Of a DNA stretch of 64,000 nucleotides, positions 52,492 through 64,000 are shown piece after piece. Source of the stretch: Ascaris suum (lineage: Eukaryota; Nematoda; Chromadorea; Rhabditida; Ascarididae); contig CM024187.1 of the NCBI GenBank assembly GCA_013433145.1, forward strand, positions 15,923,826 to 15,987,825. The letters run 5' to 3'. Position 1 is the first letter of the stretch; every line of letters starts with the position of its first letter. A program made the position numbers and the translations under genes. Under the pieces are notes generated by a model. That model was not told the origin of the DNA. It saw only the letters and a list, made by a program, of their open reading frames with translations, and searched no databases.

Positions 52492-55400
52492 ATGCACACA
52501 CTGTATATTTTGTGGTGTGCGGTTCTGGGTTTGGTTGCAGCCATTGAGTTGACCTTCGAATTGCCTGACAATGCAAACCAGTGCTTTTACGAGGACATGA
52601 AAGCTGGTATTGACAGTGTTATCGAATTTCAGGTGAGTTTCGCCTTTCTTAGTCGACTGGAACGGAGCGGAATATTTCATTTTCGTTAATCTTTGTTGAT
52701 CTAAATATTCAGCAAGACATAAACCGTTGAACATTTTATGAGTAACGTCTTGAATAAGTGGCCTGTTTACCTGTTACTAAAACCCGACTTTTGTCTGTCA
52801 GTTTTGATATGGTTCATTTTAAATTTAGCTTAGACCAAGGTTGCAAGTTAAGACTTTCAACTTAGTAAATCATAATGTTTGTAGCGGGGTAATCGGTGCA
52901 TCAGTTGCTAAAAAAATCCTTTTGCAACGGAATTTACTGATCCCATACTGATTCAGTTGTTTCGTTTTGCTCATCTATAAACATGTGAACGGTTCCTAAC
53001 ACATACAAGTAAACGCACCTCGATTCAGCAAAAGAAACCACTGGAACTTCTTGAGCATGTAAGAGCAATCTGCTTCAGCACATGGACGTTTATATCGACC
53101 TTATAAAGATTCATGAAAGAACTTTGGCAACTGATGCAATGCGTTAGCCGTCGTCATGTTGTGTTTTAAAGGTTGTGACTGGTGGCAAATACGACGTTGA
53201 TATGACTCTGGAAGATCCTTCCGGTAAAGTGCTTTATAAGGACGTAAAGAAACAGTACGATAGCTATTCGTGGAAGACAGCCATTGATGGAACCTATAAG
53301 GTATGCAATTTTGAAGTGTATACTTGCATAAGCGGCAGATATATAAGGTAAGGCCGACAGAGGAGTAGGGTTTATATGAGCGCTGAGCTCCCTTGAGAAT
53401 CTCTTCAAGCTTTTCACCGATTATAAAGACATTCGAGGGCGTTAAATGTCCAGCTAATTGAATCCTGTAGGTGGTGATAATGTCGCCCCTTCACTAGCGG
53501 AATTGTGCATTTTGTCGTGGTCGTAATATGAGCATAATTCTTTTCTTACCGCCAATGAATAACGGTTGAACCGTGAGCACTTTTCTTCTGTCTTTTGCGC
53601 GCTATTCTTTTTCTCTTATTTTTGAAACAAGTGCTGACATATTGGACAACGTTTTTATTTTGTTTGTCGATCTGTCTTCCCGAAGATAATCTCACCAACG
53701 GAATGGTTGTGCTGAAATATATATCTTCTTTTGCTTAAGTGTCCCACTTCATGTCAATAGCGTATTATGAATACAAAGCTACTATTATCTTCGAGATTTT
53801 ATTCTTTTCCCACTAATCTATCCTTCCTGGAATCTTTATATCTATCTTATTTGTTTGCTCGTTTCCTCGTTAACTGTCCCTCCAAAATTTTCCTGTTCCT
53901 CCGGTTCTCTCAAATCTCTTAACTTTATTGGTAAAGGTTTTTTAATAAGTTTTCTCTGTTATATTCCGAAGTAGTATTTTCTTTGAAAAGAAATTTCCAT
54001 GTTCCAATTCGCCATAGACGCTGTTGGCATCCACACATCTTTTGCCATTACATTGATTGTACCATCTTTTACTGAATTTATTATAAAGCAGTTGATTATA
54101 GGAAGCTTAGCCTTCTTACCACTTTCGTTTTTTATATTTTGGAAATTCGATTGCAAAACTTGCATTATACGAAACATCTTCCAGTCGTGTTGATCCTCTC
54201 ATCGATGTTTCTTTGTTAAACGTCAATAATTCAATTTGCTTCTTGATCCTATTTTCTGCATGCAGACTGCAAGCATCGCCATGAAACGCCATCGTAGTTT
54301 AACCACTGAACAGTTGATGATTTAGGGGGGGGGGATGTGGTTATATCCGTGAAAATTTGTTCAAAATAGTGTCTTGAATTGGTTATATTCGAATCTCACG
54401 GTGAAACAAACAAAGATTATTTATCCGTATTATGATAAAGGTGACTTTAGTTTTCTCAGATTTTTGATGATAACCACTATTTAATGACGAATGATATCGC
54501 TGTCCGCAGGTGCAGTCGGAACTGTCCACTTACCGCTTTCCGAATAGATGCCTCGAATCGCCGGTTCGATTCATGTCTGCCGATAGTGTTTTCAGCCATC
54601 GTCAGACAAAATGGAAGTGTTGCAGATTGTTTATTATGGGCGTCTAGAAACTGAATTTCAAGCCTGAGACCAAAGAAATTTTCACTTAAGGTTTTAATTT
54701 TCAGTCTTTAGATTGGGTGTTTTGTATTCCTTCCGCAGTCACTGAAGATTTAAATGCCTCAGAAATGGAACAGTGACTTGCAGGGGTGGGTGGAAGCTTC
54801 GCGCTGCATAAATGGAAGTGGCGCTCTCGCTGGGAATGTTCCACTCGATTTTGAGATTTCTTCAGATCACAGCATCACACTAAGCTGAAGAATAACAGTT
54901 TGTGAGATGCTAATTGCGATGCATTGTGCTTAGCAAAAAACTGAAAATTGTTGAAGATGTTTGTTTAAACTGTGCTATGTGCTCGAGAGCACTTGATAAG
55001 CTACTAAAGTACGTCATATTAGCTCAAGGATCAGGCATTCGGTTGCCTACCTTCAAGGTTGCATGGCTAGCAAATATTCCATTAATCAAGCACAGTTTTG
55101 ATAAGAAATTACTCGCCTATATTATTTCGTTCGCTTCTGTGGCATTATCCACCCCTTCCTTCCTCTTCTCACACAATATTTATTGCCCAATGGACTTATT
55201 TCAGGCGTGCTTTTCCAACGAATTTTCAACTTTCACGCATAAAATTGTTTATATGGATTGGCAGAAAGGAAATGAAGGTGAATTATTCATTTTGATTGCC
55301 CGGAATGTCTTACTTTTGTAGAAGGGAGTTTTAGAAGTTCGTTCTAGTTCCCTTAACACATGATTTTCTCTTCCTGTTGTGCAGGCTGATAAAATTATGG

Positions 55401-56031
55401 GTGAGGCCCTTAATTGTTGGGTGATTCACTAGCAGACTCCTGCCAGTGAAAAGTAGCCAGATGAAGGACCCTGCTTTTCTTGGCTACTTTCACTTTGCGG
55501 CTGATGTGTTTTAAAAAAATATCCATGTTTGTTGGGCAGATATAGAAAGGAAGTAGATGCAGTTTTGTTTTTCGTGGTTTTATTTACTCCGTGTTGCTCA
55601 TTATAAGGCTTTGGTACAAAAAGTAATACGGTAGCATGGACATATTGGGTATGCTTTTGGCCAAGATGTTCTTTGAGGGCAATATAGTCCTATCGGAAGT
55701 CAACGACATCCTTGTGATATTTCCTAATATTCCGTTATGAATTAGTTGCGATGAAATGAAGATGTTTGTCGGTAGTTCAGGGCTGCTGAAAACAACGCCA
55801 CGTTTGGCGGCAATGAGTCAGCTCGAGACATCGGCGTCTGGCATCAGCGATCGTCTTCGTTTAATCGACGACTATCAGACGCATCACAGACTTCGTGAAG
55901 CAACCGGTCGTAAACGTGCCGAAGAACTCAACGAGCGCGTCATGCTGTGGTCACTGGGACAGACTTGTGTAATTTTGCTGATCGGCGTTGCTCAGGTTAT
56001 TTTAAGTATCTTTTGTGCACTTAAACGTTGA
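52492..56031 (+). CDS. TMED7/TMED3: p24 family cargo receptor, TMED3/TMED7 type
   Basis: Type I membrane protein of COPI/COPII vesicles that helps load cargo between ER and Golgi. Exons: 52492-52632, 53172-53300, 55205-55277 and 55781 to 55995 or 56031. The ATG lies one base after a TTGCAG acceptor, which suggests trans-splicing or a 5' UTR intron. Residues 1-17 are a signal peptide. The GOLD domain starts [17 protein letters not shown] and contains the disulphide pair Cys31 and Cys92 ([13 protein letters not shown]). [14 protein letters not shown] is typical of the gamma subfamily. A coiled-coil region ([15 protein letters not shown]) precedes the membrane span at about 169-188. The four exons give 186 residues. 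The frame then runs on for 11 codons ([11 protein letters not shown]) to a stop, but CAG/GTTATT could be a donor and a normal tail exon may lie further on. The gene converges with the O-glucosyltransferase gene. Confidence 0.93.
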
Positions 56032-57325
56032 GGAAGGGCCACTGGTTTGCTGAAGACTACACTGTTTCCTTTTACACATTGAAAGCCCCTGAAGCAGTCG
56101 GCAGACAGGGGGATGTTGAATGGCATCTTTGAACAAACATCACGTTTTCAGAGGTTCGGTTAATTGTAGGCATTGTAAAGACGAGGTTGTTTTGTCACAG
56201 TTTTTGCTTGTCAAACGCAATCACAGAAATAATCTGGCTAAAATTTAGTGTTTGAACGCTTACGGATGTAACTCGCGATTCTTGTCCGTCTTTTTTTCGT
56301 CCTGTCGACTTTTTAATTCTTTCGTTCTATTCCAACTTAATTTTTTCAATTTCACTTATCGTTGGATTATGCTTGTCTCATAATGGCGCTGTTCCCAGAT
56401 GAGCACAACTCTAACTTTTCATCGAATTCGACGATTTATTAACTTTTTAAAAATTAGAAATCATCTTTGATCCTTAGTTTAAGTCCCATCGAATAACAGA
56501 CTTCATCGCGGAAACTCAGATGCAAGTTTTAATTCTCCTTCCGTCTCTGACCATTAGGGGAGGCGCAACATCCCCGATCCAATTCCCCTGAACGTAGAGA
56601 GGTGTTGCTTATCTCATGCAAAGGCGCTGTGTGTGTGTTTTTTGAATATTTGGAAGACCGTGCATATTTCTTATTAAATAGTGACGACGTTGTGTTTTCC
56701 GCTGTGCTGGAAAACTGCTGAGCGCATTTCTTTTTAGTTATAAAAAGTTGCTATTTCTTCCTTTGTGATTTCATTTAATAGTACACATTTTCCTCCGTCA
56801 CATCTTCCCATTGCTTTTTTCTGCGTGCAGTTTTTCTTTTCGGCTCATCACTTATCAGTTATGAAAGAAGGCGTGAGGGGAGGAGAGGGAGGGGTAGCAT
56901 CATACTCGCATCTAGCGTGACCAGGCTCCTTTCGAGTATCACAGTGTTTTCTGGTCGTTATGGCTTTGTCAAATTAAATAACATCCTCACTTGTGCTCTA
57001 ATCCCATGCATACCTTCGATCAACACCTCATCCGAGCATTGTGTGCTGTGATCGCATGGGTGTATGCGTATGAAGTGTTTATTTATAGAAAGAATGCTTA
57101 CAGCAGGTAAGTGAATTGACTCATTTAGCGCAGAGGAATCATACTGATTTCTTGGGCGGGCGGGGAGGCGAACACTCTAGCTATCATCAACCCCGTCAAG
57201 AGGGATACGTTAGGTACGTCATTAGTGTTAAGGATGGTAACTTGAGGTAATCATTTTCTTTAGGTCCTCTTATTGCGTTCGTTTTTCACTGAGAAGCGAA
57301 CGACGTTCTGAATTCGGCGCCGTGT
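56032..57325. other. Convergent intergenic region
   Basis: This region holds the 3' flanks of both genes. A G-rich tract lies at about 56874-56896. No exon is supported. A possible separate tail exon of the p24 gene was sought here and not found. Confidence 0.45.
57078..57083 (-). terminator. Candidate polyadenylation signal AATAAA
   Basis: AATAAA on the minus strand, about 243 bases after the stop codon of the O-glucosyltransferase gene. It is the nearest canonical signal I see. Confidence 0.4.
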
Positions 57326-60300
57326 TCAGAGCTCGACTGATCGTCTTTCGTTCGCATGTGTATTGCTTTTCCGATCACCATACGAACGGTTGTGTGATGC
57401 GCATTTGCATCGATCGTCGTGTGTGGCGTTTCTCTTCACGTGCTCCATGTTGGATGCCACCACTTGAGGCACTCGTCTCAACTTTTTCGTGTACTCCTGA
57501 AATATTGCATGCAGTGGGTTTACTGGTTTATTGTAGTATGAGCGCACACCATGCGAGGCGGTAGTCAATGAATATAATAACGCAGCTTTATAACACTCTA
57601 GCTTGTTTTTCGCGTGCTTGAGATATGAGGCCGGTAGTTTACACTGGTCGAGCACTTACTGAGTTTTGTATAGTGAATCAATTCTTTACTCTTAACGTGG
57701 TTGTCTAAATTGCATTTAAGGTCGCTTGGTTGTGATATTAGCACTAAAGGTTTAAGAGGTGAGCGAAACATGGGTGTAGCTGTTGCGGTTGTCGCTGCCA
57801 CCCACATATTTCACACTCTCTGCTTATGTGATGCGTAGATCAAGTGACACACATGTGTTATAAAAGCGTGTTATTAATTTCTTATTTGCTACTACCTCTG
57901 CTGGGTGAAAATCCGTTTCCCACGGTAGTGCGAACTTTTTCGACACCTTGAAAGGAACAGTAACTTTAACACAGGTGGCTAAGGTTAACACAGGTCGTTT
58001 AAGCCATCATTTTCTCTCTCTTCTCGTCAGTTTTTTTGTTGCTAACGAATGAGTAAGTTTTGTTGCGTCCTCTTTGCTCTCTCATAATGTTGCCTATTTA
58101 ATGTAGAAGTGGACGTAATTTATGCTTGGAATATTCGCTGTTCTTTTTGATTTTGACTGTTCTGTGATAAAAGTTTCTTTCAGTTTGTTCTAGATTATAT
58201 GCGATAATAGCAATATCCCACCATAAGTTTTTGTTTGCTTGAGGGAAAATATCCGTTTTCGATCACGCTATCTCTCAACGATATCTGCAATGTTAAGCGA
58301 AAATTTATATGGCTTTACTGAACGGGTGAGGGGAAAGTGTTAGCACTGAACAAGGAGAACTTTGTGATTGTGCAGCGTCTGCGTACTTTTTTGTGTGTGT
58401 GAGCGAGCGATGTGCTTCCGAGCTCTTTCCAGATTTACGACAGGTATTGGATACGCCGAAAATATTTGTGTCTGACACTTTGCATGTTCAAGTCAAACGC
58501 AGCTGCCTAAATTTTGCGCATGGACTGAAGTCCCCTCCTCTTTTTTTGCAGCCAAACAGGGCTTTGCGTAAAATTGCTTGGGAGAGAAGGGACGGTGGAT
58601 ACGAGAAATCATTTAAAATGTTTCATTTTGCGTCACTTTCACGTTTACAGCAAATTAAGGCGTCGAACAACAGTACGTGTAAGTGCGCTTACTTTTATGA
58701 AGCGGACGTAGTAACAGTAGAGATGCACAGGCTGCAAGTGGTCGAGAACGAGTTGACGCATCGCATTTAATGTCTGGAAGTGGATGCTTGTTTGCTTTGA
58801 ATTGCGATATGCGGACAAATTCTACGTCATTCATCTAAACGTTTGTGTGCTTCTAATATAAACGTAAATGAACCTTAGGCTGTAGAAGTTTTCCTCTCTA
58901 CTTGTTCACCCATTTCCGGCCAGTGAAATCCAATTTCTCGCTAAACAGTGAATGTTGAGGTTTTCGTAGGAAAAGATAGTAGTGTTGTGTGGTTGTGGAT
59001 CGCGCTGAAATAGCGTTGACCTGTTCCGCACACCTTTAAATGTGGAGGGTGGGCCAAAAGTGGACACGCAGCACTAGTCGGTCATGCTAGCTTTTACAGG
59101 TGCAGAAAGTTTCCACCATCTTAGCATTCACTGAACATGTCACTAATACTGTGGTACGGAGTAACAGGGCTTCTGGTTAGCAACAATGTCGATAAATGCT
59201 TATGAGATGAACCCTTGCAATTCCTCCATCGCATGAGGCTTTCTTTCAAAATTAGGCTTTCACTCGGTCATCGTTGCAATATATTCCTCGGGCTATCCTC
59301 TACTAGTACTCGTAAAAGGTAAAGAGGTTCAATATGAGTTCATGATAAAGGTGAAGAAGTTGCGTCTAATTTAGCAGAACTTTCGAAAAACAACTGAACC
59401 CGATCATCGCAAACAGCGGTCCTTATGCATCTCGTTGGAATTGCTCTAGGGATTGGTTAGCCACTCATTGAAGCTACTACTCTATTTGGAGAACATTGTT
59501 CGAAACCCATTGATTTTTGATATTTTAAGAGCTATTGTTAGCACAATATTTAGTTGACATCAGGTTGCTATTATTTTTTAGCTCCATTCCCAGATCTATT
59601 AGCTAGGTTCGTTGTACTTGGCAGCACCAGTTAGATCACCTTGTTGAAGTCTTGCGTCCTTGCCAGCTTGATTTTCTCGACGAGATCTGATAGATCGAAA
59701 GGAATGTAATGAAGTCCGGATTGCATCAATGAATAGAAATGTTCATAAAATGGTGAATTCGATTTGAAAATGACGCTGTCACCGGCAAGCAGGAATGGTA
59801 ACCGATATGCGGCAACTGTACCATCGATGCTTAGCACATAGCGGTGCTGAAAATGGCAATAAAATTCTCACACGAATCATTTCAAAGGTAGCGTTTTATA
59901 AAAGGTAAAGTTGCGGTTGCTGCACATTTGCATTCCCCTTTCTGCTCAGTTGAACACAAAGTAATGCATTCATGTTTTAATTAACCTGGCCACCCCTGCA
60001 AGTCTTTTGCAAAAATCTCTCTTTCCACAACTCGGTTGCAACTAAATACATGCATGTTTTTCACCACTTTAATTGTATATGAGTCCGTGAAATTGATAAC
60101 TCAGTGTGAAGTGTGGTGCAAGAGATTATCTAATTGTTTACATTATACCCACCAAAATTTGTAACTGCAGCAAGAAGGTGAAGACAAATGCAAATCAACG
60201 GCGTTGCCGTATTACGTCTTTGCAAAGCAAATTTACACGCAAGCATAATAATTCAGGCCTGCCTTTTTTGCAAAGCTCAGATGGCCGCTATTTTGTGCCT

Positions 60301-63300
60301 CTCGGAAATTTTTGAAAAACTGCGTTGTGAAATCACATCTATGTATATCGGCGATCAGAAGACAAACCTAATTTCGTCCGGTTGATAATCGCCTGCTTAA
60401 TCTGGTATAAAGAACAAAAGATGATGTAGCACTTGAGTGTGCAATTTTCCGAACTTATAGGGCGCAACGAAAGAGAGAATTTTTAAATGTGGATTTGTTC
60501 AAATGGATAGTTTTCTAGAAAGGTCATTCGCAGACAGGAGCGAATCCACGACCTTCGGCCTGTTTGGTGAATGCTTTAACAGCAAGCTATTCTGCCAGTG
60601 TTTCGTCTATTCTACTATGCACATGATGTAAATTTTTGGCCTGATGACAGGTAGTGCCAACAATAAAATAGATCTAGCATTAAAGGGGACAGGATGTCGT
60701 CGAAATACATGATTCAAGCATGTTACAGCGAACCTTCTAATCTAACTCAAACCGTTGTTTGTTTACTGACCGATGAAAGCACTATCTGCAAAGAAGTGCA
60801 GATCCACAACTTCTTCCTTTCTGTACAGCCCAAGTGCTTTAGTAACAGCCAGGTAAAGCGTCGACGGTAGCACAGTGGTAGGGAATTCTCCCGACAAGCA
60901 GAAAGTGGTGGATTTATACTCGCGTTGAACGTCGTATTTTACAGGTCATCGAACAGTGGTTACCTTCTGAGTTTAAGCGAGGCTAAAAGAATTGGCTGTT
61001 GCCTAGGACGTTAACATGCATATGATTTGAAAAATATGTTATTGTGCCGCGCTGTACCATTGCTTTTTTAACGTCTGTGCAACCAACTGTTTATTTTCCA
61101 AAACTACTAAAAGCACATATTGTGCCATTATCTCTGATACAATTCTTCATTCAAGAAGAAGCTTCTGCTTCAATTTCTCACTACCAAAATGCTTTTCAGA
61201 GATTATCCGTATTTAGGCATGACCTCAAATTACTCGAACGACATTTGTGACACTAGACAATAACCCTTACACCATTGAATCTACTGAATCCAGTACTCTG
61301 AATTTTGATTTCACTTTCGCATTTTGTTTTTTCTTATGCGCCATCACATTCAAGTGCTATGAAATCAGATGGTATATTCACCTATAAATGATGGTAAAAT
61401 CACCTGAAAAAATTCAGGAAATGGCATTTGCTTGACTTGCGGTGTGTGTAGTGATTCATTGAAGAAGAAATACCGAGTAATACCGGCCTCAATCAAGTCG
61501 GGATGTTTTTTCGAAAGCATCGCCACCTCCAATCGCAGCTGCAATGTTGATTTATTTAACCAAATTTTTGGTGTATTGGATTGACGCACTGCTAAGATTT
61601 CTTCAATTCTCTGAGCCCGAGTTCGGTTCCGCACCGAAGCGATGTTTTTCGATGCGCATTGTACGCTCATTTAGAAAGCACATTAATAAACAGTGTTTAG
61701 TGTTTTTTTGAATATTAATGCAGCGAGTACATTCATCAGACGGCATTACAAAAAGCACATATTGCGTTAATCTTCTTGATGGTATCCGCTAATTGTTTAT
61801 CTCATCGATTATTGCTGCATAGCTTAAAAGAGACGCTAACATCTACAGAACAAATCAGCAGTACAGTAGCACAATGAAGTAGCGTACACTTAGGTAGTTT
61901 ATTGTGGTAATCGATATACCTTGGAGGAGTCTCGGCCTCTGAAAACAGCGGTGTCTTTCTTTTTTTGCCAAGGCCGATGCACCCCTCCTCTTGCGGTATG
62001 CATATCAAGGCTAATTGTGTGCATTGAATCGAGAACGGATTTGATTAATTCATATGTCGGCATAACGATGTCCATCGTGTCTGAACATCACTAATGTGAA
62101 TTTAAAAAAACGGTTTCACAGAAACTTAAATAAATAGACAGAGGAAAGAAGTACGAAAAATATTAAGATGGAATTGATTTCCTCGCGCTATTATTCTAAA
62201 AATTCAGAAGCTATTATTGTGCCGAATTTTCAGTTAAATTCCTTCTTTTATTTATTGATGAGTTTCAAGATGGAATTTGAGCTCTTTTCTTTGCGAAAGA
62301 AGTGTGTAACAACGTTATATAATGCAACTTCGTGAGTGGCTACGGTGAATGAAAAAAATTAAATAAATAAGAGCAGCGTGCATTATCGCTCTTCTTGAAG
62401 TCGTTTCGCACTTATAAAGAAATAACCTGCAGTTTCGCGTTCGTTGTGCACATTTTCTGGTGAATAAAAAAACAAAAGTTTTTGCTCATTACTACTTTTT
62501 TAATGCATTCAATTCAAAATACTTTGTGATTTCTTTTCAAAAACGATCACTCTTTGAAAAATTGTTCTTTCAAAATTCACTTTGGAAGTCGCACACCGGG
62601 CACCGTCTTCTGTGAAGCGCGCACACTTCCGCAGCATAAAAAGAGTTTTTGATGTGAAACGATCATACGATAAGCGGATTAAAAAATTGCTGCGAGAAAT
62701 TTCTTAAAAATTTGTCATAAGGCAATCGGTACGTAACAAACCATTTGAGCCGCACCAGCTAACGATTGCCACTCCATCTGATCGCTTCTTCTCGAGAGGC
62801 CAATCACCGAGATTGAAAATAAACTCTGTGTTCGGTAGATGCATTTTACGCATTATCGATGTGAGCATTTCGTCGATAAAAATATGAAAGCCACAGTATT
62901 CACCAAAACATCGCCGATACAACTTAATTTAATTTAAGTTGAGTTCTAGTGTGATGAGCCTTCCAAATGTCGCTACTTGTTTTGGCCACAAAATTCTTCA
63001 TTTGTAACATTAAACCATCTGAGAATTCCTTCCCTTCATGAATAAAGGGCATTAATTGTCCACAATCCAGTACGTATGTAAACAAATGAAAAACGTGTTC
63101 AGGTGCGCAAAAAATGACAAAAATGCCTTTTACATGTCAGCCCATTAGTCGAATAATTTGTCTAAATATTCGGTTGGTTGTGAAAATGTGCGACCAGAAA
63201 ATTTGGACTTAGACCTGCACCAATCAGCTAACGAACAAGGACAACCTGGTCGGCACTAATGGAAAGGACTTTGCTCGACAATAAACAGCTGACGAAGAAG

Positions 63301-63757
63301 ACTAATTTTCGAATTTTATAGGTCTGAATTTGAAGAAATCTCTCGGTCTGTAACTCGTTTGGAAGGGTACGATCGTAACGAAATTAACCTAATCAAGGGC
63401 TTATTGAATAGCTATTCGAATCAGAAAAAAGAGCATGATGAACATTGGAGTTGGGCTGAGTTTGCCAAGGGTGATGAAGGTAAGAGTTCAAATACATTAA
63501 GTGAAAACATTTCAAAGATTGGAATACTTGGTTGTCGACGATTTGATAGTGACATATGGCGACACTATATCGTTGTTCAGGAGAAGCCCATGTTTGCATC
63601 GCGGTGTGAAGCACTCGCTCGAAGTCGATTACCTTCCACTGCTGCAGATCCATATCGAGTTGCTCATTATGCGATGCACAACGCGCTATACGCATCCACT
63701 CAGTCATATCCATTTCAGGACAATCACAAAACTCCGCATGGAGAAGGGAACCATTCT
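57326..63757 (-). CDS. POGLUT2/3: Protein O-glucosyltransferase, POGLUT2/3 (KDELC) type, 5' partial
   Basis: ER enzyme that transfers glucose from UDP-glucose to serines in EGF repeats of Notch and similar proteins. Exons 5' to 3': 63757 (or 63755)-63528, 62922-62742, 62080-61920, 61538-61404, 59846-59640, 58773-58693 and 57496-57326; all phases agree. The first visible exon begins at the end of the filamin-like domain (GSLLHAEFCDCP). The CAP10 catalytic domain follows with family motifs: CHYQIVDNQ, NLGDWPLEKK, DIVMPTYEL, VFRGRDSSK, RYFFF, LSIDGTVAAYRLPFLLAGDS, YEHFY and YCYY. About 387 residues are visible against roughly 500 for the family, so the signal peptide and most of the filamin domain lie beyond the right edge. 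The C-terminus is RRSVEL, not KDEL. The acceptor of the second exon (ATTAAG) is poor. The closest relatives are human POGLUT2 and POGLUT3; the CDCP junction separates it from POGLUT1. Confidence 0.93.
60533..60600 (-). repeat. Degenerate tRNA-like sequence in an intron
   Basis: Read on the minus strand: TGGCAGAATAGCTTGCTG (A-box-like), about 30 bases, then GTGGATTCGCTCC (B-box-like, decayed from a GGTTCGATTCC form). It cannot fold as an intact tRNA by eye. It is probably the head of an old tRNA-derived SINE in the large intron of the O-glucosyltransferase gene. Confidence 0.4.
60857..60925 (+). repeat. Second degenerate tRNA-like sequence in the same intron
   Basis: GGTAGCACAGTGGTAGG resembles a tRNA D-arm/A box. 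The matching T-arm (GTGGTGGATTTATACTCG) is decayed. It lies about 300 bases from the previous relic and on the opposite strand. Confidence 0.35.
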
Positions 63758-64000
63758 CTTAAAAAGAAGCAAACTTTTTATTGCTTCATTTATGCCTTGA
63801 AAGTAATAAGATAGGAACGGTATTGTAGTGAAGCTAGCTGGCATCAAAAAGGTTGTTAGGTTTGTTAAATAAGAATCATTTTCGCTTTGGAGAGCGATTA
63901 GAATTAAATTTCTAAAAACTATTACTCAATAAGGATGCGAAATTAATATTCGTCACTAAAATGTTGTAATCACAGTTGAGCTTCTACTTCGCATTCCTCA
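63758..64000. other. Right edge, probable intron of the O-glucosyltransferase gene
   Basis: No exon is recognisable. The missing filamin-domain exons should lie further right. Confidence 0.4.

Noticed and set aside
54511..54648. Alternative third exon for the p24 gene ([10 protein letters not shown]...)
   Set aside because: It starts after a good acceptor but runs into a stop and does not match the GOLD domain; 55205-55277 does.
57322..57564. 80-codon plus-strand frame
   Set aside because: Shadow of the last O-glucosyltransferase exon.
58190..58212. Possible distant tail exon of the p24 gene (FVLDYMR then stop)
   Set aside because: Phase fits after TTTCAG, but it lies 2.2 kb away inside the opposite-strand gene and is too short to trust.
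61540..61670. Minus-strand extension upstream of the LRLEVAML exon of the O-glucosyltransferase gene
   Set aside because: The frame is open, but the TTGCAG acceptor and the upstream exon ending RGRDSSK join perfectly at 61538, so this is intron.
63359..63814. 151-codon and 99-codon plus-strand frames
   Set aside because: They are opposite-strand shadows of the first visible O-glucosyltransferase exon.

Overview
The window looks like nuclear DNA from a nematode, most likely a clade V parasitic (strongylid or hookworm-like) worm. It is AT-rich. Its genes are cut into many short exons (about 30-260 bases) separated by long introns, with TTTCAG-type acceptors and GTAAGT/GTGAGT-type donors. Two of the genes have a 3' splice site immediately before the start ATG, as expected for spliced-leader trans-splicing. 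I see no operonic bacterial structure, rRNA, CRISPR array or intact tRNA.

Layout: 0-8 kb holds two or three tentative minus-strand exons, a foldback element (about 3.17-3.60 kb) and a probable tRNA-derived SINE (about 7.6-8.07 kb). At 12.27-23.09 kb on + is a 12-exon gene for a protein with about 14 C2H2 zinc fingers, five of them split by introns. From 25.4 to 39.6 kb on - I can assemble nine small phase-compatible exons by eye. They may form one gene whose C-terminal tail has two tyrosine (ITIM-like) motifs, but the product is unrecognised and the model is tentative. At 42.07-48.15 kb on + is a multi-spanning LAPTM-like membrane protein with a PPPY tail, followed at 49.47 kb by an exon that looks like a diverged paralogue. 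At 52.49-56.03 kb on + is a clear p24/TMED3-TMED7 cargo receptor. At 57.33-63.76 kb on - is a POGLUT2/3 (KDELC) protein O-glucosyltransferase, with its 5' end beyond the right edge.

The p24 and POGLUT genes are convergent, and both act in the early secretory pathway (ER-Golgi transport; O-glucosylation of EGF repeats). The LAPTM-like protein probably sits in late endosomes or lysosomes. The zinc-finger protein is nuclear. Nothing suggests that these genes form one pathway; they look like ordinary neighbours. No gene cassette of a clearly new type was found. The best leads are the unrecognised minus-strand gene, the LAPTM-like tandem pair, the changed C-terminus of the POGLUT, and the foldback and tRNA-derived repeats.
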